From Selaginella moellendorffii (lineage: Eukaryota; Streptophyta; Lycopodiopsida; Selaginellales; Selaginellaceae), in contig NW_003314347.1 of the NCBI RefSeq assembly GCF_000143415.4, positions 83,038-147,037 on the forward strand: 64,000 nucleotides of DNA. Reading direction: 5' to 3'. Below are positions 43,171 to 53,933 of the stretch, one piece after another. The notes under the pieces were generated by a model. The model was not told the DNA's origin and did no database searches. It worked only from the letters and a program-made list of their open reading frames with translations. Each line of letters starts with the position of its first letter. Position 1 is the stretch's first letter. Both the position numbers and the translations under genes were made by a program.

Positions 43171-43463
43171 CCGCGCAAGCTCAAGCACGGTGATTCACTC
43201 CTTTCCTAAAGTCCAAAGAATTCATTTCATGGACAAGAGATCTTAAATCTTTGATTTCAGACAAAGTTTTCTACTTCTTACATGATTTCTAGCAGTAGTA
43301 GTCTGGGAGCACCCCTTTCTCGATCATCCTCTCACTCACCTTGTCCATAATCCTCGATCAATTCCAGTCCACGCACTTCTCCAGCAGCCCGTCTCATCCA
43401 TCTTTTGCACCACCTTTCTTTTGATTTGTCTTGTGAAGAAGTTTTGGTAAAGTCATTGTGGTT
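43171..43463. other. Spacer before tRNA gene
   Basis: About 290 bases: probable 3' UTR of the PPR gene and upstream DNA of the tRNA. A pyrimidine-rich stretch (43300-43420) is present; nothing else is recognised. Confidence 0.4.
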
Positions 43464-43536
43464 GCCGTCCTAGCTCAGCCGGTAGAGCGCGTGGCTTTTA
43501 ACCACGTGGTCGTGGGTTCGATTCCCACGGACGGCG
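43464..43536 (+). tRNA. tRNA-Lys (anticodon UUU)
   Basis: This is a 73-base cloverleaf. The acceptor stem GCCGTCC pairs with GGACGGC, with discriminator G. The D arm is CTAGCTCAGCCGGTAGAGC (A-box TAGCTCAGCCGGTAGAGCG). The anticodon stem CGTGG/CCACG encloses the loop CTTTTAA, anticodon TTT. The T arm is CGTGG GTTCGATTC CCACG with a standard B-box GGTTCGATTCC. No intron and no encoded CCA are present, as expected of a eukaryotic nuclear gene. A T-run (GTTTTTTTTG) about 35 bases downstream can serve as the Pol III terminator. Confidence 0.95.
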
Positions 43537-44897
43537 AGACATTTGTTTCTTGATTGCGACTGTACTTAATGTTTTTTTTGCTTTTTGTAGATTTGTTGTA
43601 ACCAAATCCATGCTATCATTGCCAAATGTCGCGGGGTCAAGGGACAGGACCGGCAACTTGCGGGCGTGTTGACGCCCTGTGCAGTCTCCACGTGGATGGG
43701 GGGATCTATAGAACTGTCCAGGAATCGCGGTAGCGTTTCCACGTGGAGGCATTCCAAGCAAAAAAGGTCCCTTTTGTCCGGTCAAACAGGCAGTAAGAAA
43801 ATCTCGGAGTAGCAACAAGGAGAAAACGGCAAGAACATCCATCCTTGACCAGTCCAGCCTTTGATCCTTGTTTTGGAGTTGGAGACCAGGACTCCAAAGT
43901 TTTGGATCCACGTTATAAGAGTTTGGAACCTTGCTTAGATCACGGGCTTGGAAGCTCGCTTGGATCACGACGGTCACAACAGGCTCGACGTCGTTCTCCA
44001 CCAACAATCCCAAGAAAACTGATGGGGACAATCTTGCGTCGTCGGCCTCTAGATCTCGCGAGTGATGCCAAAGAGCTCGTCCCCTTCCCGTAGATTTGTC
44101 TGCAAAGTCACGCCAAATCGCCCCCGGTCGAGTTTGCTCCATCCATTTGCAAACTTTGGAGCTATCGGTAGCGTGCTTTGACTGGACTTGAGTTACTAGA
44201 TTGCTTGAGCTTAATCCAAACGCTGGATCGATTGGTGCTACTTAGCGTGTTGATTGACCTGGTCGCAACGAGAATGAGTTGATCGGAACCATTCTTTCTC
44301 AAAGAAAAACACGACAACAACTCACTTGCAAAGTATAAGCGTTGAACGCTTCCGCCGAGAAGAACAGTGAAAAAACTCCCAGGAACAGTGCCGAAATCCC
44401 CCGAACTTACAGCCACGAACAGCCTAAGTGAGACAAGAGCAGATCAAATGCCTCGCTAAATTCCCTTCCAAGCAATAAACCACCAAATGGATCGAAAAGA
44501 AATACCTGTGACCTGTACAGCATTGCGCTCCAAATGGTGTGAAGAATCTCCTTCGTAACAAGAAGACATACGTCGATGACATCTCTGTGAGAGCAGCACA
44601 AGCAACCTGCATTAAAAAAGAGCACGAAGGCGAAAGCAAAGAAAAATCGAAACAGTATAGAATGGCTACGAAGAGTTTCTATTTGCAATCTACTATACCT
44701 GTGGTGAGAGTTCGGACGGCCAGGATCGGAGAAGACTGGGATATATATATATATCATAGGAATGGGGGCAGATCCTGCACAAAGCAAACAGAGCTTGAGT
44801 TCTTACTTGTAGAGGAGAGAAGAAAAAGAGGATGCAAACTTAGCAGCTAAGAATCCAGCTAGAATTCTCCAGCAACTTACGCAGTTTCCAGTCTGAG
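43537..44897. other. Region upstream of AP2/ERF gene, no supported gene
   Basis: About 1.36 kb with no gene I can support. A minus-strand open frame (44142-43498, 214 codons) is long for chance, but its last codons are simply the tRNA-Lys read backwards and no domain is recognisable. The final 300 bases, with a TA-repeat at 44740-44754, look like the ERF promoter. Confidence 0.45.
44740..44754 (+). promoter_or_regulatory. TATA-repeat, probable ERF core promoter
   Basis: An (AT)n run of about 14 bases ends about 145 bases before the ERF ATG. It could be the TATA box, giving a 5' UTR of roughly 110 nt. Position is seen; function is inferred. Confidence 0.4.
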
Positions 44898-46271
44898 ATG
44901 TCGGAACAAAGCGTGCTATCTTTCGCTGGAGATGGAGAAGATCAAGACGCGAGCTTCCCCTTCTATAGACTCGAGACCGGGAGGCGAAAGTACCAGCAGC
45001 GGAGGCTCAAGCCACAAGCGGAGTCACTGGAAAGAGAGGCAGTGCTGAGCAGCAGCGAGAAGCTTGGTAGCAGCAGCAGGCCGAGCGGGAGAAGGAAGAA
45101 GAAGTTCGTGGGAGTGAGGCAAAGATCGTCAGGGCGCTGGGTGGCGGAGATCAAAGACACGACGCAGAAGATCCGGCTATGGCTGGGGACTTTCGACACG
45201 GCGGAGGACGCCGCCAGAGCTTACGACGAGGCGGCTTGCATGCTCCGGGGCGTCAACACGCGCACGAACTTCTTACCGGCGGCATCGCCCTCGAGCGGCT
45301 CAGTTCTTCCGTCCAAGGCCGCGCGGACGCTCCACCAGCGCCTGAAATCGGCCAGAGGGAAGAGCTCATCAAATCCATGCACTGTAGCTCCAAAGAAAGG
45401 GGAAGATGAAGCTCAAACCATGATTTACAGCTTTAACCAGCTCCAGTACTTTGGCGACGAGGAAGAGCTCGGCAACGTCCAGGCACAGCCACTCCATGTC
45501 CAATCCTTCACCACCTTGCTCGCCAACGATGGCTTCCCAAAGTTCTTCCACCACCAAGAGCAGCAGCGCGATCTCTTCACTGCCAAAACCACGCCAGGGA
45601 TGAGCGATCACCAGGGAAGTATGGCTACCACCTTTGATGGCTTTGGAGTAGCGGCTATGGAAGTTCTTCCAGGAGCTCCTCCTCCAGGAGCCCAGGAGCT
45701 CGATCGCCGGAACTCTCCAGCCAGCTCGGATGATCTTAGCGACACTCTCTCGGGGCTGGAAGAGCTGGTCGTCCAGAGTGGCGGAGAGGGCGACTCCATC
45801 TACACGTCGCTCTTTGATCTCTCGGTGGACATGTCCATGCCTGGCAGCGATCAGTTCGAAGAGCTCTCGGCGATCACGGGCTTACCAGAGGCTCCCAGCG
45901 ATCTCCAGCTCCCCCCTAGCGAGAGCGAGGAGAACATGATCCTGCGCGAGCAAATCCGGAGGCTGAATTTCGAGAGGATCTCGTCCGCGTCGCTCTACGC
46001 CATGAATGGGATCCAGGAGCTCTGCCTGATGAGATCCAGTGAGACTACGAGCAAGAATTCGATTCCCATCACCAGCTCACCTTCTCTGTTTGGACGATCG
46101 CCGCCGTGCTGTTCTTCCAATTCTTCTTCCTTCCTGGTGGCATCGCCAGCGGCATTGTCGTCGTGCAAGATCATGCAAAGGTCGCCTGGATGGGGCGGAG
46201 CCTCGCCTGGCGCTAGCGGTGATTGCAATGCGGATGGGAGCTGGGGAGCTCACCTCTGCCGCGTCGCCTAG
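44898..46271 (+). CDS. AP2/ERF transcription factor (ERN1/RAP2.11-like group)
   Basis: This intronless frame encodes 457 residues with one AP2 domain at residues 70-126: [18 protein letters not shown], then [20 protein letters not shown] and a [17 protein letters not shown] end. The preceding basic run (SGRRKKKF) is the likely nuclear signal. The [18 protein letters not shown] version of the domain, rather than WGKWVAEIR..., is that of the ERF subgroup with ERN1/2 (nodulation factors) and RAP2.11 (low-potassium response). The Ala and Asp that mark ERF-type DNA contacts sit at WVAEI and TFDTAE. The long C-terminal part is Ser-, Gln- and acidic-rich with a likely activation region ([20 protein letters not shown]). 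Such factors bind GCC-box-like DNA. A single exon is normal for ERFs. Confidence 0.92.
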   Translation: MSEQSVLSFAGDGEDQDASFPFYRLETGRRKYQQRRLKPQAESLEREAVLSSSEKLGSSSRPSGRRKKKFVGVRQRSSGRWVAEIKDTTQKIRLWLGTFDTAEDAARAYDEAACMLRGVNTRTNFLPAASPSSGSVLPSKAARTLHQRLKSARGKSSSNPCTVAPKKGEDEAQTMIYSFNQLQYFGDEEELGNVQAQPLHVQSFTTLLANDGFPKFFHHQEQQRDLFTAKTTPGMSDHQGSMATTFDGFGVAAMEVLPGAPPPGAQELDRRNSPASSDDLSDTLSGLEELVVQSGGEGDSIYTSLFDLSVDMSMPGSDQFEELSAITGLPEAPSDLQLPPSESEENMILREQIRRLNFERISSASLYAMNGIQELCLMRSSETTSKNSIPITSSPSLFGRSPPCCSSNSSSFLVASPAALSSCKIMQRSPGWGGASPGASGDCNADGSWGAHLCRVA

Positions 46272-46786
46272 GGCGAGGAGGATTGATCGATCGATCGAGA
46301 AAGCTTTGCCCTAGAGGATGGAATGAGAGATTTATGCACGAATTTGCTCTCGGATTGGAGAGAGCAACGAGTGCAAGTGAAGGATCAGGCAGCGAACACG
46401 CGGCATTCTCCCTGCTCGGTGGCTGATCCTCCATTCATTCAAAGCTTCCCAATAAAACCCCCAAAAGGGATTTGTTCTTGTTAGGGTTTTAGAGCATAGC
46501 GTCGATAGCGCGATGGAGCGATCGCGCCATGGAGTGCATTCTAGTGTCGCGCTCGCCCTCGCATTTCATCTACTGGATGGAGCGCCAACGAGATCGGGAC
46601 GAGGTCTGCGTGAAATCTCGGTATTGTTCCTGAAAGCGATTTCTTGGATTGATTTGCTTTGCGCGTAGAATTTCTACCGATTTCTTGTTTTGTGCGTAGA
46701 ATTTCTGCGTGTTCTTTGGACTGCGAGGATTACGTAAAATTTCGCTGTTTCTTTGCAGGAGGGATCGATCATGGACGCTATCGCCC
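46272..46786. other. Spacer and probable 5' leader of kinase gene
   Basis: The region contains a GATC microsatellite (46283-46298), a telo-box GTTAGGGTTTT near 46480-46490, and an intron-acceptor-like TTTCTTTGCAG ending near 46758. This suggests a 5' UTR intron of the following kinase gene. Confidence 0.4.
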
Positions 46787-49298
46787 ATGATTGTATCCAT
46801 CCATCCAAGCCATGCCAAAGCTGGGAGCGCGTGGCAAGCAATGCAGGGATCAAAACCACAAGGAATACGACAAAGCTTTTGCCGAGACTCTCAAGGTACC
46901 TATAGTCTTTACAAGCAAGTAGCGATGGAAAATCTCTCACCCATCATGGCGTGTTTGTTGCGGTGCCTTTCAGAAGATTCTCGCGGCCAAGTTTGTGGCC
47001 TTGCAGAAGGTGTCGTTCATATCAGTGATCGAGCTCGGGATACTAGCAGCTCCAGGGCTGGGGTCTGGGAGGCCGAGCGCAAGCTTCTTTCCTCCGCGTT
47101 CCATACGGTTGCAAGCTGCCTGGTAGGATGGGAGCGATCTGGCTACTTGAGCACAGGCAGCTGCAACGAGGTGATCAAGGAGCTCCTGCGTGTCATGCAC
47201 ACGGGTTTGCAGATCATCCCGAGCTCCTCAGGAAGCAGGAAAGGATGGAAGGTCAGGACGCTGTTTATCGAGGAAGAATTCAAATTCGTGCTCCAGCAGC
47301 TCCGGGATCTCACACACCTGGTGAGTGTTTTGCTGCTGGGAGACGAAGATCTTCCTCACGTCAGTAAATACCAGGTCAGAGTGATGGCTATGGTTTCGGT
47401 TGCTGATATCGATGGTCTACGCAGTGAGCTAGAGAATGCTGCAGCTCTGGACAAGGACGTCGTTCTAGAAAAGCTGAGCAAACGGCGAAGGGGGTACGAG
47501 GAGCTGAAAAGGATCATGCTTTGGGAAGGTGACCGAGGAAAGCTCGAGATCAACCACAGGCAACTGGTGTTGGGAAAACTCATCGGCTCTGGCACTTTCG
47601 GACTGGTTTACGAAGCGGGTTGGCTCCATCAAATTGTTGCGGTGAAAATATTCAGGCCGGGAGATTACAGCTTCGAGAAGGAGTTTACTGCCTTGGTAAC
47701 GTTGCAACAGCATCCCAACGTTGTCAGCATCATCGGCTTCACGCGTGATGTTGAAGGCAAGCAGTGCTCAATCATCATGGAAAGGATGAGTATGGATCTG
47801 GAGAAATTTATAGGCGAGAATAAGGGGGCTGCAGGAGTTCCTCTCGTCACGGCAGTGTCGATTATGTTGCAGATAGCGGAAGGGATGGCTTTCTTACACT
47901 CGAAGAATGTCATACACAGGGATCTCAAGCCGCGTAACATCCTTGTCAAGTACTTGGAAGTTGGGATCCTCACAAAGATCTCGGACTTTGGCACGGCCAA
48001 AACGAACTTCTCTACGTCTCAAGCTGCGAGTGCCACGGTTGGAGTTGGCACAAAGATTTACCGAGCACCAGAAGTCTTCCGCTCTGAGAACACGGACGGG
48101 AAGGCAAAGTACTCGAAGAAGGCGGATGTTTACAGCTTTGCAATCATCTGCTGTTACCTGGTGACCGGAAGGCTGCCGTTCGAAGACATCATCGAAAGGA
48201 TTGACTTTGCGATACTGGTCTGTGCTGAAAATAAGCGTCCGCAGCTACCTGTGGACTGCCCGGAGGAGCTAACAACACTTATCCGGAGCTGCTGGAACCG
48301 TAATGCCGAGGAGCGGCCAACTTTTGGAGAGATCTGTGACCGTTTGAAGCGTCTACGATCGCTTGTGCTAAGCGGAAGAAGCTTCTGGTACGAAGCCTTT
48401 GACAGCCAACTTGGAACGACCTCTCGAGTCAGGACGTTCTCACAGCCGGAAATCGCAGAGGCCTTGACGAGAAACGAGAGCAAATGGAGCGAGGGATCAG
48501 CTTACCGGGGAATACTGGTCACTGGAGAGGAGGTGGCTGTGGAAGTCTTGCCATCGGGCATTGTGGAGGCCGAGCTCAACTTCTTTTGTCGAGTCAGCCA
48601 TCCAAACATCTTGAAGCTCATCGGCTATTGCAACGAGGGAGGACGATTCTCGACCGTGAGCGAGTACATCACGCAGGGAAGCCTCATTGAGCACCTCCAT
48701 TTTGGTAAGAGTTTTCAACTTCTCTAGGAGTCACGCGATTTGTGTCCAGGGCACAGATACAACAGTGTTTCACTAGACTGGACGCGAAGAATTGATACTG
48801 CTATAGGAGCTGCAAGAGGACTTTATCACTTGCATGAACTCGAGATAGTTCATGGCAACGTCCACCCAATCACCGTGTTCTTGAGTGGAGACAACTCAGA
48901 GGGAAAGATCAAGTATCCATTGTCGTTAGAAGCGCCGCAGTACGAGGTACGTGGCTTTTAAATCAAAGCTGTAAGCTTCTCATCGTTTTGGACAGGACTA
49001 CGCTGATCCAGCCGGAGTTCTATCCACGGAGAGCGATGTGTACAGCTTTGGGGTGGTAATGCTGAGGCTAGTGACAATCCAGGCCGCGAAGCAGCTCCTC
49101 AAGAACAGCTTCACGAAGCGCGGCGTCCAACACTTCATAGAAACGCATGTGGATCCGGAGCTGCTGGTTCCAGAGCACAGGGCGAAACTCAACTGGTACC
49201 TTGAGCTGGGGATGAGGTGCTTGGCACCGGAAGTCTCCCACCGTCCTTCAATGCGTGATATCGTCCTCCTCCTGCTAGACATTCGAAAGTGGGGGTAA
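46787..49298 (+). CDS. Tandem kinase-pseudokinase protein (TKL/RLCK-like)
   Basis: Exons 46787-48704, 48750-48946 and 48996-49298 give 805 residues. An N-terminal helical region (about 1-240; EAERKLLSSAFHTVASCLVGW, GWKVRTLFIEEEFKFVLQQL) precedes a complete kinase domain (about 260-525) with GSGTFGLVY, VAVKIF, HRDLKPRN, DFGTA and an APE loop. A second kinase-like domain (about 555-800) is degenerate: VAVEV replaces the catalytic Lys, HGNVHP replaces HRDxxxxN, and DFG and APE are missing, although the DVYSFGVVMLRL and RPSMRDI lobe remains. Fused kinase-pseudokinase proteins in cereals act in disease resistance; such a role here is only a hypothesis. The N-terminus could be a HeLo/MLKL-type four-helix bundle. 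The start is uncertain: Met at 46787 or 46925, and an alternative 5' exon in another frame is possible. Confidence 0.82.
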
Positions 49299-49465
49299 GC
49301 CATGCAAACGATCTTGCTTTTTCATGTTTGCTTCTTTTCGAACAGTAATCGAGCAAATTGAATTGATCGAAAGAGAAGTACCAATATTTCGCAGGAGCTC
49401 CAAAACTGTGACAAATTGTATAAAGAGTAAGCTGCTCACACTTCAAACCTACGAAAGCACGTCCT

Positions 49466-52226
49466 TTACAAGTCTCTATGTTTTCCATCTTTCAGGATTT
49501 GCAGTGTGTACTTCTCCTGGAGACGGGCTCGTCTCGCGCGCTTTGCCTTGACCCACGCGGGCTCCTGAAAGATTAAAACAATGTGAGCGAGAGAGCTCCA
49601 TGACCAGTGGAGTACGCACCTCAGGAACAAAGCACTTGAAACCAAATTTTGCGAGTAGCAAGAGGTGTTCCATCACGAGTATAGCGGCCATCCCCGGTTC
49701 TACGTTCCATTGGCCAGCTTCGTCATATAGGCACACCAGCAGTGCACAGTTTGTACAGATAGCCACCACACCCATGTACTGCAACAACAAATATGATATC
49801 ATTTAGCAGTGAGATGTGATTTCTCCGGTCACACAAACCTGAAAGATTTGGAGCCACGCTCCAATGGATGCCGCCTCTCGTGGTCTGGGCCTTCGAAACA
49901 TCAGCAAGAGTTTGATTGCGTCCGAGCGTATCTCCACCAAATTGTTCTGATAGCAAAGAGGTTTGCTTAACTATGATGAAAAGAGTGTGTTTTGAGTGAA
50001 ATGACTTACGATGAGAGCAAAAACGAAGACCAAGGGAAACGAGCAAGCAAACATGGTAACCATGCCGAACTGTAAGGCGAGTTCTAGGAAATCTGGAAAG
50101 AATTAAGGTCGTGAGTATATAGCCAAGGCAGTAAGATTTCAATAGTACCGTCAAATAGTCCATCTTCCAGATCGTCTCCAACACTGGAACTATATTCTGG
50201 TTTCAAATATTCCTCTTCGACTGGCGAGCGTATTTTCTTGTCATCCGATTTTTTATGTTCCTCGTCATGCCTGCTTGAATGTTTAAACGCAATGCTAAGA
50301 TACAAACAAACTTACTTCGTAGCTTTATGTTTCGCATACAAATACGAGAACCATGGTACCACATTTTCAGAAATGTTGCTCATTATCTGTACACAAAAAA
50401 TGTTGTTTTCACGACGTTTTTTGTTAAATCATGAAGCCATACCTGGGCGATTATCAGTCGTTGAACAAGGAAGTGCCGTAGCACAATGAAGTCTCGATGA
50501 AACAATGCATGGTAAAACAAGCCGATGTAAGACTGCATGAAATAAATCCCAAACACCTGTACACGAGAAGAGCTTTTAAGAAGAAAAACTTAACAATGGC
50601 ACCCTACCTTGTAGATGAGTCCATCTGATTCAGCCTCTTTGCTACCATAGTGCTCGGTCTTGGTAAGCTTCACTGCAATCTTCCCTCCAAGATTGGTAAA
50701 CACTTGAATTCCTAAGAGATATATCACCGTTAAAAAATACCTGCAAGATGGAAGTCAAGAAAACTTAAGAGACAGTGAGACCAGCAAAATCACCTTAGTA
50801 CTTCATATGATGCCATCTTGTTCATGTGTGCGTATGCAAGCTCGAAAGGAAGTTGAACGAATATGATTCCCACAATAACAATCCCATTATTTCTCGCACT
50901 TTTCAGCTGTTCCAGCCATTCCTTCTTCTGAAATGCCTGCTTCTGCAGCTTGTTGATATCCATCTCATGGATTCTTCCTGCCTGTATCCCGCCCTCGTTT
51001 GTCACCGCCGCAAAATCTATGTTCTCCGCCTCCTCAGGCCCTTCGCTGCGATCTAAAGAAACTCCCCACCTGCTCAGGAGTTATCAAGCCAAGACAAGTT
51101 TAATTCCCAAACAAACCTTGTAAGCAGTGCTGCGTTTTTTCTTTTCCAAAACTGCAAGAAGAGCACTGACCAAACCACAGTCATTACAGAAAGGGCTACA
51201 GGGAGAGCAGTTCCCCATGGTCTGCAGCAAAAATTAAGTGAAACACAGCAATGCGAAGGGAAACGAGATTACCTTGATTCCTTGTAATAAAAGAAAGCCG
51301 CCACTATAGACGGAATGACAAGCCACTGCGTATACATTCCAAGAAACGCAAAATATATAGCCACCTGAAATTCTAAACATCATAAGACACACTTGTTTTC
51401 AAAATTGCCAATCACCTTGGCACCGAAATACGCGTGGATGGCATCTACAGGTTGCGACGTAAGCCCTTTGAAATTCATTGCCCAACCTTTCAACAATTCA
51501 TTACGCGTGGTTTCATCTGAGGAAAAGCAAATGAAAGAAAATAATAAAAAAGGCAACAACTGCATGCTAGAAACAGACCGTGAAGCACGAAGACATCCTT
51601 AACAACTTCAGAAGCCTTGAGCACTGCAAGCATGTTCTCTCCCGGTTTTAGCTCTAGCTCCGATGATTCACCCACCGTGAACTTCACAGGATGGTCTTTC
51701 TCATTAGCCTGGAGAGAAGTGCCAGTCAAACCGCAACAGAAAGCATTAAACGATGCCATACCACACTATACAACAGGTACTCCATGCAACTGTATTTTTC
51801 TGTCCAGGTAAACAACGAGTTGCTGATTGCTTGTCGCACAAATGCATCTCGCTTCTCCCAAACAAATGGTACTTCTAATCCTGTAGGAAGAATAAAAGTG
51901 AGAAAAGTTTTAGCCTTTGTTCGATCGGCAAACAAACCAAGGTAAGTCGATTTCTTGATGTTGAGCTTCTCCGCTGTGCGACCAACAACCTCGATAGGTG
52001 CCGCGATCTGAAAAGCCACAAGTAAACGAAAGCAAAAGCGTATAAGAAAACTTACCTTGATGAATCTGATCGAATCCAAGCCCTCTTCGATCTCAACGAC
52101 GAGGCCACTATTCTTCAACGCCTTGATATAGCTCGCCACAGCATCGTTGTCAGACCCGGGGCTGTGCTTGCTGCTCGCGACCGCGATACAAATCTCGAAG
52201 CGCGGTGCTGCATCCGATGACTCCAT
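49466..52226 (-). CDS. Anoctamin/TMEM16 family membrane protein
   Basis: Sixteen minus-strand exons (52226-52056, 52007-51938, 51880-51762, 51708-51579, 51516-51416, 51364-51273, 51221-51117, 51069-50794, 50740-50608, 50556-50443, 50386-50316, 50270-50149, 50092-50010, 49946-49839, 49778-49620, 49564-49466) join in frame to 650 residues. The N-terminal cytosolic domain ([35 protein letters not shown]) is followed by about ten membrane spans ([38 protein letters not shown]; the pore-region [20 protein letters not shown] with the family's GxxxxxF--FxNxxxxLFYIAF pattern; and [20 protein letters not shown]-type helices). Acidic residues of TM7-TM8 ([14 protein letters not shown]) match the Ca-binding E...D of the family. 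TMEM16 proteins are Ca-activated chloride channels or lipid scramblases; plants have a single poorly studied member. Confidence 0.9.
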
Positions 52227-52514
52227 AGTGCAAAAGTGATCCACTGAGAGCTCGCGCAAGAACAAATAAGCAGGACGTGGACGGTGGCGATTTCAGTGCC
52301 AAGTGGCAGCGTAAAGAGCCTCCACGCTGTGGCAGCGCAAACTTCTTAATATCCCCGGTGGCTGCGAACCCGCAAACTCTATCTTCTGCAACGAAAGTTT
52401 TCATCCAAAGATCGCGAAAAGGAAAAGTCAAATCCATACCTTGGGCCCAAGATGGATCCGAAATCGCAAAGAAACATAAAAGAGTTGAGCTTTGGACTTT
52501 CACACTGGTGGAAA

Positions 52515-53855
52515 CGTCAGGCTTTCCTGCAACCATCTCTAAGCTCCCAGATTTTCTCCCTTGTCCGCAATCCCAGCTCACCCCTGATCATCCCACAAAC
52601 AACCTCTTCCACCCTTGCAGGAAACTTGTCACCCCTGGTTCCATCTCTCCCACGATCATCGAGTCGAATCCCAACTTTCCAGACGTCCACAATGTCCTTG
52701 CAGTTCAACCTCTGCTCGAAGAAGCACGGCCAGCAGATCATTGGGACGCCCGCACAGATGCTCTCGAGCGTCGAGTTCCATCCACAGTGCGTCAAGAACG
52801 CTGAGACCGACGAATGTCGGAGAGCTTACAGCTGAGGAGCCCAGCGAACGACGAGGCCGTGCCTGTTGGCTCTCTCGCGACGCGCCTCCTTGGATCTCTC
52901 CAAGCCGTCGAAGAGACTTTCCAGTTCTGCCACCGAGATGCTCGAGATGCTCCCAAATGAAACGTAGAGGATCGAGCCTGTCTAGCCACTCCATGCAGAC
53001 GTCCTCTTCTCCCCAGAGAGCTCCTGTGATTCCCATTTGATAGAGTCAGCCTCCAAAAACTCGGCAGGGAGTAGAGGACCTACTGGAACCAGCTGAGGAA
53101 ATCCTTGCTCTCGAGCTGCTGCGATCTCGCTGCCTTCCAGAGCCTCGCACGAGTTGACGATGATCCAGGCAGCGTTTTTGAGCCCCTGGTTGCGAAGAAT
53201 GGCGGTGTCATAGCCAGTGTCATCGAAAGAGCTCTTGATGAAGTCGGGCAAGTCGGTGGGATGCAAAGGAGGAAGCCGCGGAATCTAGACAACATCGTCA
53301 CTCTTCACAGTGTCTGCCAAGAAAACGTTCGAGTGAGACGAAGAACTTCCAATGGATGAAAAGCTTGCGAAGAACTGGTGGAATGGAATTTTGCTTTGCT
53401 GTGGTTGTGAGCTTACCTCGATCGATGGGGATCCTTCCAGCAGCCAAGTGCAAAGGAATACCTTGCTCCGATAGAAACGTCGCGACTGGCAGTGGATAGA
53501 ATGCGAATCTCCTAGCCACTTCCTCCACCCATCCGAGGATAGAATCCGACACAATGAAGCTCACCGGGCAAGACGACGATGGGCCAACGATCAGCTCCAC
53601 GAACGGCTCCTCCATCCTCCTGGTAGCAGCGATGAATTTCGAGATGTCCTGCATGCTTCACTCCGGCAGCATCTCATCTGGAATCGTGGCGAGGTGGATG
53701 CCGATGCCGCGATCCTCTGGCGATAGCACAATGGCGCCGTGATTCTTCCTGGTGCTGACGAATGTGACGCGGAATCCCATCGTGGACGCCAGCGCCAGGG
53801 AGAGCTGGAGCAGTGGATTGATGTGGCCCTGGCCTGGATAGGGGAGGATCACGAT
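52515..53855 (-). pseudogene. UDP-glycosyltransferase (GT1) pseudogene
   Basis: On the minus strand it begins with ILPYPGQGHINPLLQLSLAL, the UGT N-terminus with its catalytic His. Then MLPE is followed by TGA where a Trp is expected (PEWS), a premature stop. The N-terminal domain continues (ISKFIAATRRMEEPFVELI, PSSSCPVSFIVSDS). After an intron-like break come DLPDFIKSSFDD, NAAWIIVNSCEALEGSEI and VPVGPLLP. A frameshift separates MEWLDR from GSILYVSFGSISS. The PSPG box is only partly present ([19 protein letters not shown], later [10 protein letters not shown]), and its first half, WAPQ, lies in another frame. The parent would glycosylate small molecules with UDP-sugars. No intact paralogue is in the window. 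Confidence 0.88.
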
Positions 53856-53917
53856 TGCCCCATCAGTTAGGGCTCTTCACATTTTCTTTCTTTCTTTTTT
53901 CTTACTTGGCAGTGAAG

Positions 53918-53925
53918 AACCCTAG
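53918..53925 (+). promoter_or_regulatory. Telo-box 8 bases before the RBR start
   Basis: AACCCTAG ends 8 bases upstream of the ATG at 53934 and lies in the short 5' leader. A telo-box at this position is common in plant housekeeping genes. Confidence 0.4.
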
Positions 53926-53933
53926 AAAAGAGA

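Noticed and set aside
43498-44142. Minus-strand open frame of 214 codons beside the tRNA
   Set aside because: Its end is the reverse reading of tRNA-Lys, composition shows no domain, and no splice or start context supports it.
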